Shown here one piece after another: positions 36,676 through 55,038 of a DNA stretch of 64,000 nt; the stretch's first letter is position 1; each line of letters opens with the position of its first letter. This stretch comes from Mycobacterium sp. WUMAC-067 (lineage in GTDB: Bacteria > Actinomycetota > Actinomycetes > Mycobacteriales > Mycobacteriaceae). Both the position numbers and the translations under genes were made by a program. Below the pieces are notes generated by a model that ran no database searches, was not told the origin of the DNA, and saw only the letters and a list, made by a program, of their open reading frames with translations. Location: NCBI RefSeq assembly GCF_020217485.1, contig NZ_JAEKMI010000004.1, positions 62,001 to 126,000 on the forward strand, in the 5' to 3' direction.

Positions 36676-37737
36676 ATGAGCGTCGTCGCCGGCGTGTTCG
36701 GTGCGCTACCGCCGCACCGTTATTCGCAGCGCGACCTCACCGACTTCTTCGTCAGCATTCCCGAGTTCGCGGGCTACGAAGACATCGTCCGGCAGCTGCA
36801 TGCCAGCGCCAAAGTCGACAGCCGCCACCTGGTGCTGCCGCTCGAGCAATACCCGACGCTGAGCGACTTCGGCATGGCGAACCGGATCTTCACCGAGCAT
36901 GCCGTGAACCTCGGCTGCGAGGCGCTGTCCGGCGCGCTCGACGAGGCGGGACTGCGGCCGCAGGACGTCGACGTGCTGATCACGACGACCGTCACCGGGC
37001 TGGCGGTGCCGTCGGTGGACGCCCGGATCGCCGCGCGGCTCGGCCTGCGCGACGACGTGCGACGGGTGCCGCTGTTCGGGCTCGGCTGCGTGGCCGGGGC
37101 GGCCGGGGTGGCCCGCGCGAACGACTACCTGCGTGGTGCGCCCGACGCCGTCGCCGCCCTGGTCTCGGTCGAGCTGTGCTCGCTGACCTATCCCGGATAC
37201 AAGCCGTCGCTGGCCGGGATGGTCGGCAGCGCGCTGTTCGCCGACGGGGCCGCGGCGGTGGTGGCCGTGGGCGACCGGCGCGCCGAACACCTTGCGGCCG
37301 GCGGGCCCAGCGTCCTGGATTCGCGCAGTCATCTGTACCCCGATTCGCTGCGCACCATGGGCTTCGATGTGCGATCGGGCGGGTTCGAGCTCGTGCTGTC
37401 GAAGGACGTCGCGGCCGTCGTCGAGCAATACATCGAAGACGACGTCACCCAGTTTCTCCGGTGCCACGGCTTGACCCCGACCGACATCGGCGCGTTCGTC
37501 AGCCACCCCGGCGGCCCCAAGGTCATCGAGGCGATCAACGCCGCGCTCAGCCTGCCGCCGGAGGCCCTGGAACTCACCTGGCGTTCGCTCGGCGAGATCG
37601 GCAATCTGTCGTCGGCGTCGGTGTTGCATGTGCTGCGCGACACCCTCGCCAAGCCGCCGCCGAGCGGAAGTCCCGGCCTGATGCTCGCGATGGGACCGGG
37701 ATTCTGTTCCGAACTGGTGTTGTTGCGTTGGCACTGA
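36676..37737 (+). CDS. pks10: Type III polyketide synthase (Pks10-like)
   Basis: A 353-residue chalcone-synthase-type enzyme. The catalytic triad is present: Cys in [14 protein letters not shown], His in [11 protein letters not shown] and Asn in [13 protein letters not shown]. Mycobacterial enzymes of this group take long-chain acyl starters and extend them with malonyl- or methylmalonyl-CoA to alkylpyrones or resorcinol-type products. The gene holds the place of pks10 before the type I PKS genes. It is 111 bp after argH and 125 bp before the first type I PKS on the same strand. GGGAAGG precedes the ATG. It is clearly a paralogue of the gene at 53920; which M. tuberculosis enzyme each resembles most was assigned by position. 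Confidence 0.9.
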   Translation: MSVVAGVFGALPPHRYSQRDLTDFFVSIPEFAGYEDIVRQLHASAKVDSRHLVLPLEQYPTLSDFGMANRIFTEHAVNLGCEALSGALDEAGLRPQDVDVLITTTVTGLAVPSVDARIAARLGLRDDVRRVPLFGLGCVAGAAGVARANDYLRGAPDAVAALVSVELCSLTYPGYKPSLAGMVGSALFADGAAAVVAVGDRRAEHLAAGGPSVLDSRSHLYPDSLRTMGFDVRSGGFELVLSKDVAAVVEQYIEDDVTQFLRCHGLTPTDIGAFVSHPGGPKVIEAINAALSLPPEALELTWRSLGEIGNLSSASVLHVLRDTLAKPPPSGSPGLMLAMGPGFCSELVLLRWH

Positions 37738-37862
37738 TGGTCGCTCGTGTACTTCCATTCCTGCCCTGAGGCGCCCTTTTGGGGCGGTGGCGAGTTTGTG
37801 GCGGTGGGTCGAAAGGGCCCATGGGCGACTGGCGCTGTGAGTGACACGAAAGGCCGCGTTCG

Positions 37863-40800
37863 ATGAACGGCAACACCGAGGAGCTCGTCCGGGCCCTTCG
37901 CCAATCGCTGAAGGATAACGAGCGGCTCAAGCGCGAGAACCGCCAATACCTTGCCGCCACCACCGAACCCGTCGCGGTCGTCGGCATGGGATGCCGCTAT
38001 CCCGGTGGTGTCGATTCGCCAGAGGCGTTGTGGGAGATGGTGGTTGAGGGCCGCGACGTGGTCTCGGAGTTCCCGTCGGACCGCGGCTGGGCCTTGGCCG
38101 GGCTCTTCGATGCGGATCCGGACGCGGTCGGGAAGTCGTATGCGCGCTGCGGTGGGTTCCTTTCGGAGGTCGGGGAATTCGACGCCGCCTTCTTCGGGAT
38201 CGCCCCCAGCGAGGCGCTGGCGATGGACCCGCAGCAACGCCTGCTGCTCGAGGTCTCGTGGGAGGCGTTGGAGCGGGCCGGAATTGACCCCGTCACCCTG
38301 CGCGGTTCGTCGACCGGCGTGTTCGCCGGGATCTTCCACGGCTCCTACGGTGGCCAGGGCCGGGTGCCGGGACACCTGGAGCGGTACGGCCTGCGCGGCT
38401 CGACGCTGAGTGTGGCATCCGGGCGGGTGGCCTACTCGTTGGGGCTGGAGGGCCCGGCGGTCTCGGTCGACACGGCGTGTTCGTCGTCGTTGGTGGCACT
38501 GCATCTGGCGGCGCAGTCGTTGCGTTCCGGCGAGTGCGATCTGGCGCTGGCCGGCGGCGTGACGGTGATGGCCACACCGGCGATGTTCATCGAATTCAGC
38601 CGGCAGCGGGCGCTGGCCGCCGACGGCCGGTGCAAGGCCTATGCGGGCGCGGCCGACGGCACCGGGTTTTCCGAAGGCGTCGGCGTGCTCGTGCTGGAGC
38701 GGCTGGCCGACGCGCGCCGGCTGGGGCATCCGGTCCTGGCGGTGGTGCGGGGCTCCGCGGTGAACCAGGACGGCGCGTCCAACGGGCTGGCGACGCCCAA
38801 CGGGCCCTCACAGCAACGGGTGATCCGGGCGGCGCTGGCCAACGCGCGGCTGGGCACCGCGGACGTGGACCTGGTGGAAGGGCACGGCACCGGCACCACG
38901 CTGGGGGATCCGATTGAGGCGCAAGCGCTTCTGGCGACCTACGGGCAGGACCGGCCGGCGAATCGGCCGCTGTGGCTGGGGTCGATCAAATCCAACATGG
39001 GTCACACGTCGGCCGCGGCCGGCGCCGGCGGAGTGATCAAGATGGTGCAGGCGATCCGCCACGGGGTGATGCCCAAGACACTGCACGTGGATGAGCCGAC
39101 GCCGCACGTGGACTGGTCGGCCGGGGCGGTGTCGCTGCTGACCGAAGCGCGCCCCTGGTCGACGCCTGACCGGCCGCGCCGCGCGGGCGTCTCGTCGTTC
39201 GGCATCAGCGGCACCAATGCGCACGTCATCGTGGAGCAATATGCACCGGAGCCCGAAAGCGCCGCGCCCTCAGGCGATGACGTGGTGGTGCCGTGGGTGC
39301 TCTCGGCCAGGTCGGCCGAGGCGCTGTCGAACCAGGCGGCGCGGCTGCTGGCGCACGTGAAGGCCCACCCCGCTCTGCGGGTGGTCGACGTGGGCTGGTC
39401 GCTGATTTCGACGCGGTCGCGCTTCGAACACCGCGCGGTGATCGTGGGCGCCACCGGCGCGCAGCTGCTGCGCGGGCTGGCCGAATTGGCGGCCGGCGAA
39501 CAGGGCGCCGGCGTCGCGGCGGGGCGGGCGCAGTCGCCCGGCAAGACGGTGTTCGTGTTCCCCGGCCAGGGATCGCAATGGCCCGGTATGGGCGCCCAAT
39601 TGCTGGACAGCTCAACGGTATTCGCCGAGCACCTGCACCGCTGCGCTGACGCGCTCGCCGAACACGTCGATTGGTCGCTGATCGACGTGATCCGCGGCGC
39701 GCCGGCCGCGCCCGGACTGAACCGGGTGGACGTGGTGCAGCCGGCGCTGTGGGCGGTCATGGTGTCGCTGGCCGAGTTGTGGCGTTCGGTGGGTGTGACC
39801 CCCGATGCCGTGATCGGCCATTCGCAGGGCGAAATCGCGGCGGCCTCTGTGACGGGGGCGCTGTCGCTCGAAGACGCCGCCCGGGTGGTGGCGCTGCGCA
39901 GCAAGCTGCTGGTGGGGTTGTCGGGCCGGGGTGGCATGGTCTCGCTGGCCTGCGGCCTGCCGCGCGCGGAGCAACTGATCGCGGCATGGGGTGAGCGCTT
40001 GAATATCGCCACGGTCAACGGTGTTTCGGCGGTGGTGGTGTCCGGCGAGGTGGACGCGCTGACCGAGTTGATGCAGCGGTGCGAAGCCGACAACATTCGC
40101 GCCCGCCGCATCGACGTCGACTACGCCTCGCATTCCGCTGCGGTGGACGCGATCCGGGAGCCGCTCGCCGCGGCGCTGAACGGCATCGCGCCGCGGTCGT
40201 CCTCGGTCGCGTTCTTCTCCACCGTGACCGGTGAGCTCATGGACACCGCGGGACTGGACGCCGACTACTGGTTCCGCAGCATCCGGCAGACGGTGCAATT
40301 CGAGCGGGCGATACGCAGCGCGTGCGACGCGGGCTATCAGTCGTTCATCGAGTCCAGCCCGCACCCCGTGCTGATGGCCGCCATCGAAGAGACGATGCCC
40401 GACAGCGAACAGGGCTGCGTGATTCCGTCGTTGGGCCGCGATGACGGCGGCCTGGACCGCTTCTGGCTCTCGGCCGGACAGGCGTTTGTGGCGGGCGTCG
40501 CTGTGGACTGGGGTGCCGCGCTTGCCGGCCTGGGCGGCCGGCGCGTCGACCTGCCGACATACGGGTTTGTGCGGCAACACTTTTGGCTTCCCGGCGGGTC
40601 GACCGGATCGTATGACGTCGCCACCCTGGGCGTCGACGGCGCCGAACACGGGCTGCTCGGCGCGGTGGTGCCGCGCCCCGACTCCGGCGGTGTGGTGCTG
40701 ACGGGCCGCTTGTCGACGGCCGCCCACCCGTGGTTGGCCGATCACGCGGTGGGCGAGACGGTGTTGTTCCCGGGTGCGGGATTCGTCGAGCTGGCCATCC

Positions 40801-43800
40801 GTGCGGGTGACGAGGTCAGCTGCGGAGTGCTCGACGAGTTGACGCTGTCGACGCCGCTGGTGCTGCCCGCCGCTGACGGTGTGCAGGTGCAACTGGTGGT
40901 CGGCGCGCCCGGCGAGTCGGGTCAGCGGCGGCTGTCGGTGTATTCGGATGCCGCGCAGCCGGGTTCGGAGTGGGTGTTGCATGCCGAGGGCCTGTTGCGG
41001 CCGGGGGTGGTGACGCCGGCCGCGGACCTCTCGGTGTGGCCACCCGTCGGCGCGGCCGCGGTCGAGGTATCCGACGCCTATGCCCGGCTCGCGCAGCGCG
41101 GCTACGAATACGGGCGCGCATTCCGGGGATTGCGGGCGATGTGGCGGCGCGGGGACGAGATCTTCGCCGAGGTCACCGTGCCCGATGACGCCGCCGCGGC
41201 CGAAGGCGGCTTCGGCATCCATCCCGTGCTGTTGGACGCCGCGCTGCACGCGATCGGTGTCGCCGGCGAGCAGGACCAGACCGCGCTGCCGTTCTCGTGG
41301 CAGGGCGTGTCGTTGCACGCGTCGGGCGCCGCGCGGGCGCGCGTTCGCATCGCGCCGGCCGGCGCCGGGGCGGTCTCGGTGGAATTGGCGGACGGCGCGG
41401 GGCTGCCGGTGCTGTCGGTGGGCTCGCTGGCGATGCTCCCGGTCTCCGCCGAGCAGTTGACGGTCGCGGCGGCCCCCGAGCGGCGTCCGCTCGCCGAGGG
41501 ATTGCTCGACGTGACCTGGTCGCCGATCTCACTGGGCGGCGACAGCGCTGGCGCGAAGGCCACGCTGTGGGAGGTGGCCGATCATGCGGGCGACGTGGTG
41601 AAGTCGGTGCACGCGGCGGCTACCGAAGCCTTGGAGGTGCTGCAATCGTGGTTGCGCGCCGACGGTGCCGGGGTGCTGGCCGTGCAGACCCGCGGGGCGG
41701 TCGCGCTTGCCGGGGAAGACGTTTCGGACCTGGCCGGCGCCGCGGTATGGGGCCTGGTGCGCTCGGCCCAAGCCGAGCACCCGGGCCGCATGGTGCTGAT
41801 CGACTCCGATGGATCGCTGGATGCCCACGCGGTAATCGGCTGCGGTGAACCGCAAGTGGTGGTCCGCCGGGGCGTCGCCTACGCGGCCCGGCTGCGGCCG
41901 GCGCGAGCGGACTCCGCGGTCAGCCTGCCGGCTGGTGGCTGGCGGCTGGACGCCGGTGGCGAGGGCACCCTGGAGGACCTGGTCGTAAGCCATTGCCCGC
42001 GAGCCGAATTGACCGCCGGACAGGTGCGGGTGGCGGTGGCCGCGGTCGGCGTCAACTTCCGCGATGTGCTGGTGGCCCTCGGGATGTATCCCGGCGGCGG
42101 CCGGTTGGGCGCCGAGGGCGCCGGTGTGGTCGTCGAGGTCGCCCCCGACGTGACCGGCGTGGCGGTCGGTGATCACGTGATGGGGCTGTTGGGGGTCGTC
42201 GGCTCCGAGGCGGTGGTGGACCAGCGATTGGTGACGCCGGTGCCGCAGGGGCTGTCGCTGGTCGTGGCGGCGGGCGTGCCGGTGGTGTTCCTCACGGCCC
42301 TGTACGGGTTGTCGGTGCTGGCGGGGCTGCGGGCCGGGGAACGGGTATTGGTGCACACCGCCACCGGGGGAGTGGGCATGGCCGCGGTCCAACTGGCGCG
42401 GCACTGGGGTGCGGAGGTATTCGTCACCGCCAGCCGCGGCAAGTGGGATACCTTGCGCGCGATGGGATTCGACGACGAACACATCGGGGATTCGCGCACG
42501 CTCGAGTTCGAGGCGAAGTTCCGTGCGGTGGCGGGCGACCGGCCTTTCGATGTGGTGCTCAATTCCCTGGCAGGCGAGTTCACCGACGCGTCGCTGCGGC
42601 TATTGGCCGCGGGCGGGCGATTCATCGAGATGGGCAAGACCGACGTCCGCGACCCGCACGTCGTCGCCGACCAGTACCGGGGCGCCCAGTACCGGGCCTT
42701 CGACCTGTTGGAGGCCGGCCCCGACCGCACCGCGGCCATGCTGGCCGAGATCGTAGGGCTGTTGACGGCCGGGGTCTTAATACCGTTGCCGCAGAAGACG
42801 TTCGACGTTCGATGCGCCTCGGCGGCCTACCGGTACGTCAGCCAGGCCCGCCACATCGGCAAGGTCGCGCTCACCGTTCCGTCGGGACCCGGTGAGGTGC
42901 TCAGCGGGTGCGGCGGCGGCCTGGCGGGGGCCACCGTCGTGATCACCGGCGGCACCGGGATGGCCGGCTCGGCGCTGGCCCGCCACCTCGTCGACCGTTA
43001 CGGGGTGGCCCACGTGGTGCTGGTCAGCCGTGCCGGCGCGGCGGCGGCCGGGGTCGCGGAATTGGTGGACGGGTTGCAGCGGGCCGGCGCCGAGGTGACG
43101 GTGGAGGCCTGCGACGCCGCCGATCCTGACGCGGTGGCGGCGATGCTGGCCCGGATACCGGCGCGGTATCCGCTGCGCGGTGTCGTCCACGCCGCCGGGA
43201 TCCTCGACGACGGATTGATCTCGTCGCTGACCCCGGATCGGGTGGACGCGGTGCTGCGGGCCAAGGTCGACGGGGCCTGGAACCTGCACCAGCTCACCCG
43301 GCACCTGGATTTGTCTGCGTTCGTGGTGTTTTCGTCGATGGCCGGGATCGTGGGAACCCCGGGGCAGGCCAACTACGCGGCGGCCAACAGTTTCCTCGAC
43401 GGGCTGGCCTCATACCGGCGCGCCCACGGCCTTGCGGGCCTGTCGCTGGCCTGGGGCCTGTGGGAGCAGGCCTCGGCGATGACGGCGCACCTCGGTGACC
43501 GGGACAAGGCGCGGATGAGCAGGATCGGGCTGGCGCCGCTGTCCACCGGGCAGGCCCTGGCGGCGTTCGACGCCGCGATGCTCGCCGACCGGCCGGTGTT
43601 GGTGGCCGCCGGCCTGGACCGGGCCGCCCTGTCGGACAACGTCGCCGCGCTGCCGCCGCTGTTGCGCGAACTCGCCGCCGGCCCGGCGCGGCGCGTCGTC
43701 GACGACACGGACATCGCCGCGTCCGGCACCGGTCTCAGCGCGCGCCTACACGGTCTGAGCCCCGAAGCCCGGCAGCGCGAATTGGTCGACCTCGTTCGCG

Positions 43801-44255
43801 GCAACGCCGCGATGGTGTTGGGGGTGTCGAACCCGGCCGACATCAATGTCGGCCGCGCGTTCCAGGAGCTCGGCTTCGATTCGCTGACCGCCGTCGAACT
43901 GCGTAACCGCCTCAAAAACGCCACGGGCCTTACCCTTTCGCCGACCCTGATCTTCGACTACCCGACACCGACCGTGCTGGCCGGACACCTGGACACCCAA
44001 CTGGCGGGGTCGGACACCGACGTCCAGCCGAACCTGATGGCCCGCGTCAACGACATCACCCGCGAACTGCAGGCGCTGCTGGGCGCGCCCAACTGGAGTG
44101 CCGACGAGCGCTCGGCGCTGCGGGCCCGCATCCACACGCTGCTCAGCGCCATTGCGCCGGGCGACCCGCCCGACTCCGAACCCCTCGACGATGACCTCGA
44201 AGCCGCCACCGAAAGCCAACTCTTTGCGATCCTCGATGACGAACTCGGCCGCTGA
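37863..44255 (+). CDS. pks7: Type I PKS, KS-AT(methylmalonyl)-DH-ER-KR-ACP (Pks7-like)
   Basis: A 2130-residue single-module reducing PKS. Order: N-terminal coiled-coil docking helix (1-34); KS with Cys206 in [13 protein letters not shown] and [10 protein letters not shown] with GHSQGE (Ser about 652) and YASH (about 754), both methylmalonyl-type markers; DH about 928-1205 with His961 in [12 protein letters not shown] and Asp about 1125 in LLDAALH; ER about 1366-1680 with [15 protein letters not shown] about 1690-1880 with [22 protein letters not shown] and LDD (B-type); ACP Ser2007 in GFDSL; C-terminal docking tail ending [15 protein letters not shown]. There is no thioesterase. The module should add a fully reduced, methyl-branched C3 unit. 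In the DH motif the usual Gly four residues after His is Glu. Confidence 0.95.
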   Translation: MNGNTEELVRALRQSLKDNERLKRENRQYLAATTEPVAVVGMGCRYPGGVDSPEALWEMVVEGRDVVSEFPSDRGWALAGLFDADPDAVGKSYARCGGFLSEVGEFDAAFFGIAPSEALAMDPQQRLLLEVSWEALERAGIDPVTLRGSSTGVFAGIFHGSYGGQGRVPGHLERYGLRGSTLSVASGRVAYSLGLEGPAVSVDTACSSSLVALHLAAQSLRSGECDLALAGGVTVMATPAMFIEFSRQRALAADGRCKAYAGAADGTGFSEGVGVLVLERLADARRLGHPVLAVVRGSAVNQDGASNGLATPNGPSQQRVIRAALANARLGTADVDLVEGHGTGTTLGDPIEAQALLATYGQDRPANRPLWLGSIKSNMGHTSAAAGAGGVIKMVQAIRHGVMPKTLHVDEPTPHVDWSAGAVSLLTEARPWSTPDRPRRAGVSSFGISGTNAHVIVEQYAPEPESAAPSGDDVVVPWVLSARSAEALSNQAARLLAHVKAHPALRVVDVGWSLISTRSRFEHRAVIVGATGAQLLRGLAELAAGEQGAGVAAGRAQSPGKTVFVFPGQGSQWPGMGAQLLDSSTVFAEHLHRCADALAEHVDWSLIDVIRGAPAAPGLNRVDVVQPALWAVMVSLAELWRSVGVTPDAVIGHSQGEIAAASVTGALSLEDAARVVALRSKLLVGLSGRGGMVSLACGLPRAEQLIAAWGERLNIATVNGVSAVVVSGEVDALTELMQRCEADNIRARRIDVDYASHSAAVDAIREPLAAALNGIAPRSSSVAFFSTVTGELMDTAGLDADYWFRSIRQTVQFERAIRSACDAGYQSFIESSPHPVLMAAIEETMPDSEQGCVIPSLGRDDGGLDRFWLSAGQAFVAGVAVDWGAALAGLGGRRVDLPTYGFVRQHFWLPGGSTGSYDVATLGVDGAEHGLLGAVVPRPDSGGVVLTGRLSTAAHPWLADHAVGETVLFPGAGFVELAIRAGDEVSCGVLDELTLSTPLVLPAADGVQVQLVVGAPGESGQRRLSVYSDAAQPGSEWVLHAEGLLRPGVVTPAADLSVWPPVGAAAVEVSDAYARLAQRGYEYGRAFRGLRAMWRRGDEIFAEVTVPDDAAAAEGGFGIHPVLLDAALHAIGVAGEQDQTALPFSWQGVSLHASGAARARVRIAPAGAGAVSVELADGAGLPVLSVGSLAMLPVSAEQLTVAAAPERRPLAEGLLDVTWSPISLGGDSAGAKATLWEVADHAGDVVKSVHAAATEALEVLQSWLRADGAGVLAVQTRGAVALAGEDVSDLAGAAVWGLVRSAQAEHPGRMVLIDSDGSLDAHAVIGCGEPQVVVRRGVAYAARLRPARADSAVSLPAGGWRLDAGGEGTLEDLVVSHCPRAELTAGQVRVAVAAVGVNFRDVLVALGMYPGGGRLGAEGAGVVVEVAPDVTGVAVGDHVMGLLGVVGSEAVVDQRLVTPVPQGLSLVVAAGVPVVFLTALYGLSVLAGLRAGERVLVHTATGGVGMAAVQLARHWGAEVFVTASRGKWDTLRAMGFDDEHIGDSRTLEFEAKFRAVAGDRPFDVVLNSLAGEFTDASLRLLAAGGRFIEMGKTDVRDPHVVADQYRGAQYRAFDLLEAGPDRTAAMLAEIVGLLTAGVLIPLPQKTFDVRCASAAYRYVSQARHIGKVALTVPSGPGEVLSGCGGGLAGATVVITGGTGMAGSALARHLVDRYGVAHVVLVSRAGAAAAGVAELVDGLQRAGAEVTVEACDAADPDAVAAMLARIPARYPLRGVVHAAGILDDGLISSLTPDRVDAVLRAKVDGAWNLHQLTRHLDLSAFVVFSSMAGIVGTPGQANYAAANSFLDGLASYRRAHGLAGLSLAWGLWEQASAMTAHLGDRDKARMSRIGLAPLSTGQALAAFDAAMLADRPVLVAAGLDRAALSDNVAALPPLLRELAAGPARRVVDDTDIAASGTGLSARLHGLSPEARQRELVDLVRGNAAMVLGVSNPADINVGRAFQELGFDSLTAVELRNRLKNATGLTLSPTLIFDYPTPTVLAGHLDTQLAGSDTDVQPNLMARVNDITRELQALLGAPNWSADERSALRARIHTLLSAIAPGDPPDSEPLDDDLEAATESQLFAILDDELGR

Positions 44256-44274
44256 CCCCCCGCCGGGAGCGACG

Positions 44275-50649
<6,375 letters not shown>

Positions 50650-50651
50650 CC

Positions 50652-53600
50652 TTGCCCTCGACAGACGTAGCGATCATCGGGCTGGCGTGCAAGTTCCCCG
50701 GAGCGGCCGGCCCCGACTCCTTCTGGCGGCTCATCCGCGACGGTCGGGAAAACACCCAGTTCGGCGGGGAGGCAGAGCAATTCGATGCCGACTTCTTCAA
50801 CCTATCGCCGCGCGAGGCCTGCGCGATGGACCCGAGGCAACGCTTGGCCCTCGAATTGACCTGGGAGCTGTTCGAGAACGCGTTCATCGTGCCGGACACG
50901 CTGCGGACAGCGCCGGTCTCGGTGTACCTCGGGGCGATGACGGATGACTACGCCGCCCTGACGCTGCGCGACCTCGCCGAGAACCTCGACCACCACACGT
51001 TCGCCGGCATCAGCCGGGCGATGATCGCCAACAGGATCTCCTATGCCTTCGGGCTGCGGGGACCCAGCATGACCGTCGACTCCGGCCAGTCCTCGTCCCT
51101 GGTCGCGGTGCACCTCGGCTGCGAAAGCGTGCGCACCGGGCAATCGTCGCTGGCCATCGCGGGCGGCGTCCACCTCAACCTTGCCGACGAAATCGCCATG
51201 CTGGAACGGGAATTCGGTGCCGTGTCGGTGTCGGGCCACACCTACGCCTTCGATCGACGCGCCGACGGGTACGTGCGGGGCGAAGGCGCGGGACTGGTGC
51301 TGCTGAAGCCGTTGCCGGCGGCCCTTCACGACGGCGATCGCATCCACGCCGTCATTCGGGGCAGCGCCGTCGCCAACGCCGGACACAGCTCGGCCGGCCA
51401 GACAGTGCCGTCGGCGCGCGGCGAGGTCGAGGTGATCCGCCGCGCTCTCGCCGACGCCGGCCTCGAGGCGGCAGACATCGACTACGTCGAAGCCCACGGC
51501 ACGGGAACCAGGGTCGGTGACGCGGTCGAAGCGCAGGCGCTCGGTGAGGTTTTCGGTGAGCACGCACACGATCCGGTGCTTGTGGGATCGGTGAAGACCA
51601 ACATCGGCCACGCCGGTGGCGCCGCGGGGGCGGCGGGCCTGCTCAAGACCGTCCTGGCGATTGGCCATTCGACCATTCCGGCGAGTCTCAACCACGCCGG
51701 CGCAGATCCCGAGACGGACCTGAATCGCTTTGGGCTGCACGTTAATACCGCGCCGGTGCCGTGGCCGTCGAGCGACCACCCGCGGCGGGCCGGGGTGTCC
51801 TCTTTCGGGATGGGCGGCACCAACGCGCACCTCATCGTGGAACAACCCCCCGCCCAACCGGATACGCCGCGCCCGGGCTCAGACCACGCGGTGCCGTGGG
51901 TGCTGTCGGCCCGCTCCGAACGCGCGCTGACCAATCAGGCGCAGCGGTTGTCGGCCTACGTGACCGAGCGAGCCGACCTCACCGCCCTCGACGTGGCCTG
52001 GTCGTTGGTCAGCACCCGGACGTCCTTCGAGCACCGCGCGGTCGTGGTCGGTGGCGATCGTGACGGGCTGACAACGGGATTGGCGGCGCTGGCGGCGGGG
52101 GAGCCACATCAGGTTGTGTCGGTGGGTCGGGCCACGTCGCCGGGCAAGACCGTGTTCGTTTTTCCCGGCCAGGGTTCGCAATGGGTCGGAATGGGGCGCC
52201 AACTCTACGACCGCTTCGAGGTGTTCGCCCGCGCTTTCGACGAGGCCGCCGCGGCGGTCGACGGTCACGTGCGGCTGCCGCTGCGCGAGGTGATGTGGGG
52301 TGCGGATCCGGAGTTGTTGCAGAGCACGGAGTTTGCCCAGCCGGCGTTGTTCGTGCTGGGGATCGCGCTGGCGGGGCTGTGGCAATCCTTCGGTGTCACA
52401 CCGGATATGGTGATGGGACATTCGGTGGGGGAGATCGCCGCGGCGTGTGTGGCCGGCGTGCTGTCGCTGCCGGACGCGGCGCGGCTGGTGGCGGCCCGCG
52501 GCCGGTTGATGGCGCGGCTGCCGGCCGGCGGGGTGATGGTGGCCGTCGGCGCCGGCGAGGCCGAGGTGACCGCCTTGATGGACGGCGGGGTGAGCATCGC
52601 GGCGGTCAACGGGCCGCATTCGGTGGTGCTTTCCGGTGAGCGGACACCGGTCGGGGCGCTGGCGGACCGGCTGGCGCAATCGGGTCGGCGCGTGCACCGG
52701 TTGGCGGTCTCCCACGCGTTTCATTCGCCACTGATGGAGCCAATGCTCGACGAGTTTTCCGCCGTGGCGGCCGGTATCGAACCGCGACGCCCGCGAATCG
52801 GGTTGGTGTCGAACCTGACCGGGCTGCTGGCCGACGCCGAATATGGGTCGGCGCAGTACTGGACGGAGCATGTGCGGCAGCCGGTGCGCTTCTTCGAGGG
52901 GGTGCGCGCCGCCGAGGCGGCCGGTGCCGCGACATTTGTGGAGCTGGGTCCGGGCGCGGCGTTGACGGCCGCGGTCGACCAGTCGCTGAGCGCCGAACGG
53001 GCGGCGGCGCTGGCGACCATGCCCAAGGACCGCCCCGAGACCGAATCAATCCTGGGCGCGGCCGGACAAATGTTCACCCGCGGCATCGGCGTCGACTGGG
53101 CGGGCGTCTTCGCCGGCCTGAACGCCCGGCGAGTCGAGCTGCCGACGTATGGCTTTGCGCGAGAAAGGTTTTGGCTGGGGGCCGGGCCAGGGCCGGCAGG
53201 CGAAGCGGGGGCGACGCCGGCCGGCGCCGTCACACGCTCACCCGACTTGGCCCAGCAGCTGCATGCGCTGCCGCGCGACGAACAGCAGCGCGTGCTGGTC
53301 GAATTGGTGTGCGAGCACGCGGCGGCCGTGCTGGGACATTCGGGCGGGCACGCCATCGACCACGACCGCGCGTTCGGCGACCTCGGATTCGACTCGCTGA
53401 TCGGGGTCGAACTGCGCAACCGCCTCACCACGCATACCGGCACGGCGTTGTCACGAACGCTGATCTTCGATTACCCCACCCCGGCGGCGCTGGCCGATCA
53501 TCTCCGCCGGCAACTGCTCCATGACGATCGCGAGGAATCGGACGACGAAAAACTATGGTCCGCGCTGAGCAAGATTCCGGTGCGTGAGCTTCGGAGAACG

Positions 53601-53759
53601 GGATTGCTCGACAAACTCCTATTACTCGCCGGCATGCCGCAAACGCCCGTCGGCGACGCAAATGACCCACGTGGTGGCGGCGACGACATCGACTCTTTGA
53701 GCCCGGACGATTTAATCGCCATGGCGCTCAATTCGGCGGATGACGAAGATATCGAATGA
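50652..53759 (+). CDS. pks9: Type I PKS loading protein, KSQ-AT(malonyl)-ACP (Pks9-like)
   Basis: A 1035-residue PKS without reducing domains. The KS active-site Cys is replaced by Gln146 (VDSGQSSSL, codon CAG at 51087-51089), while the two His motifs EAHGTGT and NIGHAGG are kept: the KSQ pattern of decarboxylating loading modules. AT has GHSVGE (Ser about 591) and HAFH (about 688), malonyl-type. ACP Ser915 is in GFDSLIGVELRN. It lacks the N-terminal docking coiled coil of the other two PKSs, as expected for the first protein of a line, and has a long acidic C-terminal tail ending in SPDDLIAMALNSADDEDIE, a likely docking peptide. The start is TTG 50652, two bases after the previous stop, so translation is coupled. 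Confidence 0.93.
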   Translation: MPSTDVAIIGLACKFPGAAGPDSFWRLIRDGRENTQFGGEAEQFDADFFNLSPREACAMDPRQRLALELTWELFENAFIVPDTLRTAPVSVYLGAMTDDYAALTLRDLAENLDHHTFAGISRAMIANRISYAFGLRGPSMTVDSGQSSSLVAVHLGCESVRTGQSSLAIAGGVHLNLADEIAMLEREFGAVSVSGHTYAFDRRADGYVRGEGAGLVLLKPLPAALHDGDRIHAVIRGSAVANAGHSSAGQTVPSARGEVEVIRRALADAGLEAADIDYVEAHGTGTRVGDAVEAQALGEVFGEHAHDPVLVGSVKTNIGHAGGAAGAAGLLKTVLAIGHSTIPASLNHAGADPETDLNRFGLHVNTAPVPWPSSDHPRRAGVSSFGMGGTNAHLIVEQPPAQPDTPRPGSDHAVPWVLSARSERALTNQAQRLSAYVTERADLTALDVAWSLVSTRTSFEHRAVVVGGDRDGLTTGLAALAAGEPHQVVSVGRATSPGKTVFVFPGQGSQWVGMGRQLYDRFEVFARAFDEAAAAVDGHVRLPLREVMWGADPELLQSTEFAQPALFVLGIALAGLWQSFGVTPDMVMGHSVGEIAAACVAGVLSLPDAARLVAARGRLMARLPAGGVMVAVGAGEAEVTALMDGGVSIAAVNGPHSVVLSGERTPVGALADRLAQSGRRVHRLAVSHAFHSPLMEPMLDEFSAVAAGIEPRRPRIGLVSNLTGLLADAEYGSAQYWTEHVRQPVRFFEGVRAAEAAGAATFVELGPGAALTAAVDQSLSAERAAALATMPKDRPETESILGAAGQMFTRGIGVDWAGVFAGLNARRVELPTYGFARERFWLGAGPGPAGEAGATPAGAVTRSPDLAQQLHALPRDEQQRVLVELVCEHAAAVLGHSGGHAIDHDRAFGDLGFDSLIGVELRNRLTTHTGTALSRTLIFDYPTPAALADHLRRQLLHDDREESDDEKLWSALSKIPVRELRRTGLLDKLLLLAGMPQTPVGDANDPRGGGDDIDSLSPDDLIAMALNSADDEDIE

Positions 53760-53810
53760 CGAATTCCCCGCTGCCGGACATGATTACGCGCACACGACGC
53801 GGGTTTAATG

Positions 53811-53865
53811 ACACATGTGTTGAATACCCGAAACTTTTGCGAGACCCCAATCGACCGCATAAACT
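53811..53865 (+). promoter_or_regulatory. Promoter with upstream palindrome for the second type III PKS gene
   Basis: TTGCGA (53837-53842), a 17 bp spacer, then TAAACT (53860-53865) make a good SigA-type promoter for the gene at 53920. A perfect palindrome ACACATGTGT (53811-53820), flanked by TG and TGA, lies just upstream of the -35 box and could bind a regulator. The surrounding 160 bp are more AT-rich than the PKS genes. This suggests the last gene is not only read through from the PKS operon. Confidence 0.55.
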
Positions 53866-53919
53866 TCCGGCATTAAGCGGAATCGTATTCCAGCTGGTTG
53901 GCAATCAAGAGAGTAGAGC

Positions 53920-54981
53920 ATGAGCGTCATCGCGGGTGTGTTCGGCGCTTTGCCGCCGCACCGCTACAGCCAAGGCGAAATCACCGACCAGATCGTCGAG
54001 TTCCCCGCGCTGAAGGAACACGAGGAGGTCGTGCGGCGCCTGCACGCCGCCGCCAAGGTCAACAGCCGCCACTTCGTGCTGCCGCTCGAGCGGTACCACG
54101 CGCTGACCGACTTCGGTGAGGCCAACGAGATCTTCATCGACAAGGCCGTGGACCTGGGCTGCGACGCGCTGCTGGGCGCCCTCGACGAGGCCGGGCTGAC
54201 CCCGCAAGACATCGACACGATCGTCACCACGACCGTCACCGGCGTCGCGGTGCCGTCGCTCGACGCCCGGATCGTCGGGCGCCTCGGCCTGCGCCCGGAC
54301 GTGCGCCGGGTGCCGCTGTTCGGGCTGGGCTGCGCCGGTGGGGCGGCGGGGGTCGGCAGGCTGCACGATTACCTGCGCGGCGCCCCCGACGGCGTCGCCG
54401 CCCTGGTGTCGGTCGAGCTGTGTTCGCTGACCTTCCCCGCGGTCAGGCCGACCGTGTCGGGGCTGGTCGGGACGGCGATGTTCGGCGATGGCGCCGCCGC
54501 GGTGGTCGCCGTCGGCGACCGTCGCGCCGAGCAGCTGAGTTCGGCCGGGCCCGACATCCTCGATTCGCGCAGCCGGCTGTACCCCGAATCGCTGCACATC
54601 ATGGGCTGGAACGTCGGCTCGGCGGGGATCCAGCTGGTGATGTCTCCCGAACTGCCCACCTTCATCGACCGCTACCTGGCTGACGACGTGGGCCGGTTCC
54701 TCGCCGCGCATCAGCTGACCAAGGACGACATCGCCGCGTGGGTGACGCACCCCGGCGGCCCCAAAGTCATCACCACCATCGCCAAGTGCCTCGAGTTGCC
54801 GCCCGAGGCGCACGAGCTGACCTGGCGCTCGCTCGGCGAAATCGCCAACCTGTCGTCGGCGTCGGTGCTGCATATCCTGCGGGACACCATCGCCAAGCCA
54901 CCGCCCGGCGGAAGCCCCGGGGTGATGATCGCGACCGGGCCCGGCTTCGGTTCCGAACTGGTGCTGCTGCGCTGGCACTAA
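53920..54981 (+). CDS. pks11: Type III polyketide synthase (Pks11-like)
   Basis: A 353-residue chalcone-synthase-type enzyme, paralogous to the one at 36676. The triad is Cys in [12 protein letters not shown], His in [10 protein letters not shown] and Asn in [13 protein letters not shown]. Pks11 of M. tuberculosis makes methyl-branched alkylpyrones from long acyl-CoA starters. It differs from its paralogue mainly in the first 60 residues and in the segment after [17 protein letters not shown], where starter-pocket residues lie, so its starter may differ. It ends the polyketide locus and has its own predicted promoter. Position supports the pks11 name. Confidence 0.9.
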   Translation: MSVIAGVFGALPPHRYSQGEITDQIVEFPALKEHEEVVRRLHAAAKVNSRHFVLPLERYHALTDFGEANEIFIDKAVDLGCDALLGALDEAGLTPQDIDTIVTTTVTGVAVPSLDARIVGRLGLRPDVRRVPLFGLGCAGGAAGVGRLHDYLRGAPDGVAALVSVELCSLTFPAVRPTVSGLVGTAMFGDGAAAVVAVGDRRAEQLSSAGPDILDSRSRLYPESLHIMGWNVGSAGIQLVMSPELPTFIDRYLADDVGRFLAAHQLTKDDIAAWVTHPGGPKVITTIAKCLELPPEAHELTWRSLGEIANLSSASVLHILRDTIAKPPPGGSPGVMIATGPGFGSELVLLRWH

Positions 54982-55038
54982 GCGCGTTACTTCCGTGGAT
55001 GGCCCGGTTTTGTCGGTGGTGGCTGCGATGATGAGGTC

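Noticed and set aside
37770..37790. GC-rich hairpin (CGCCC/GGGCG) between the first type III PKS and the first type I PKS
   Set aside because: Stem of about five pairs with no T tract after it; too weak to call a terminator.
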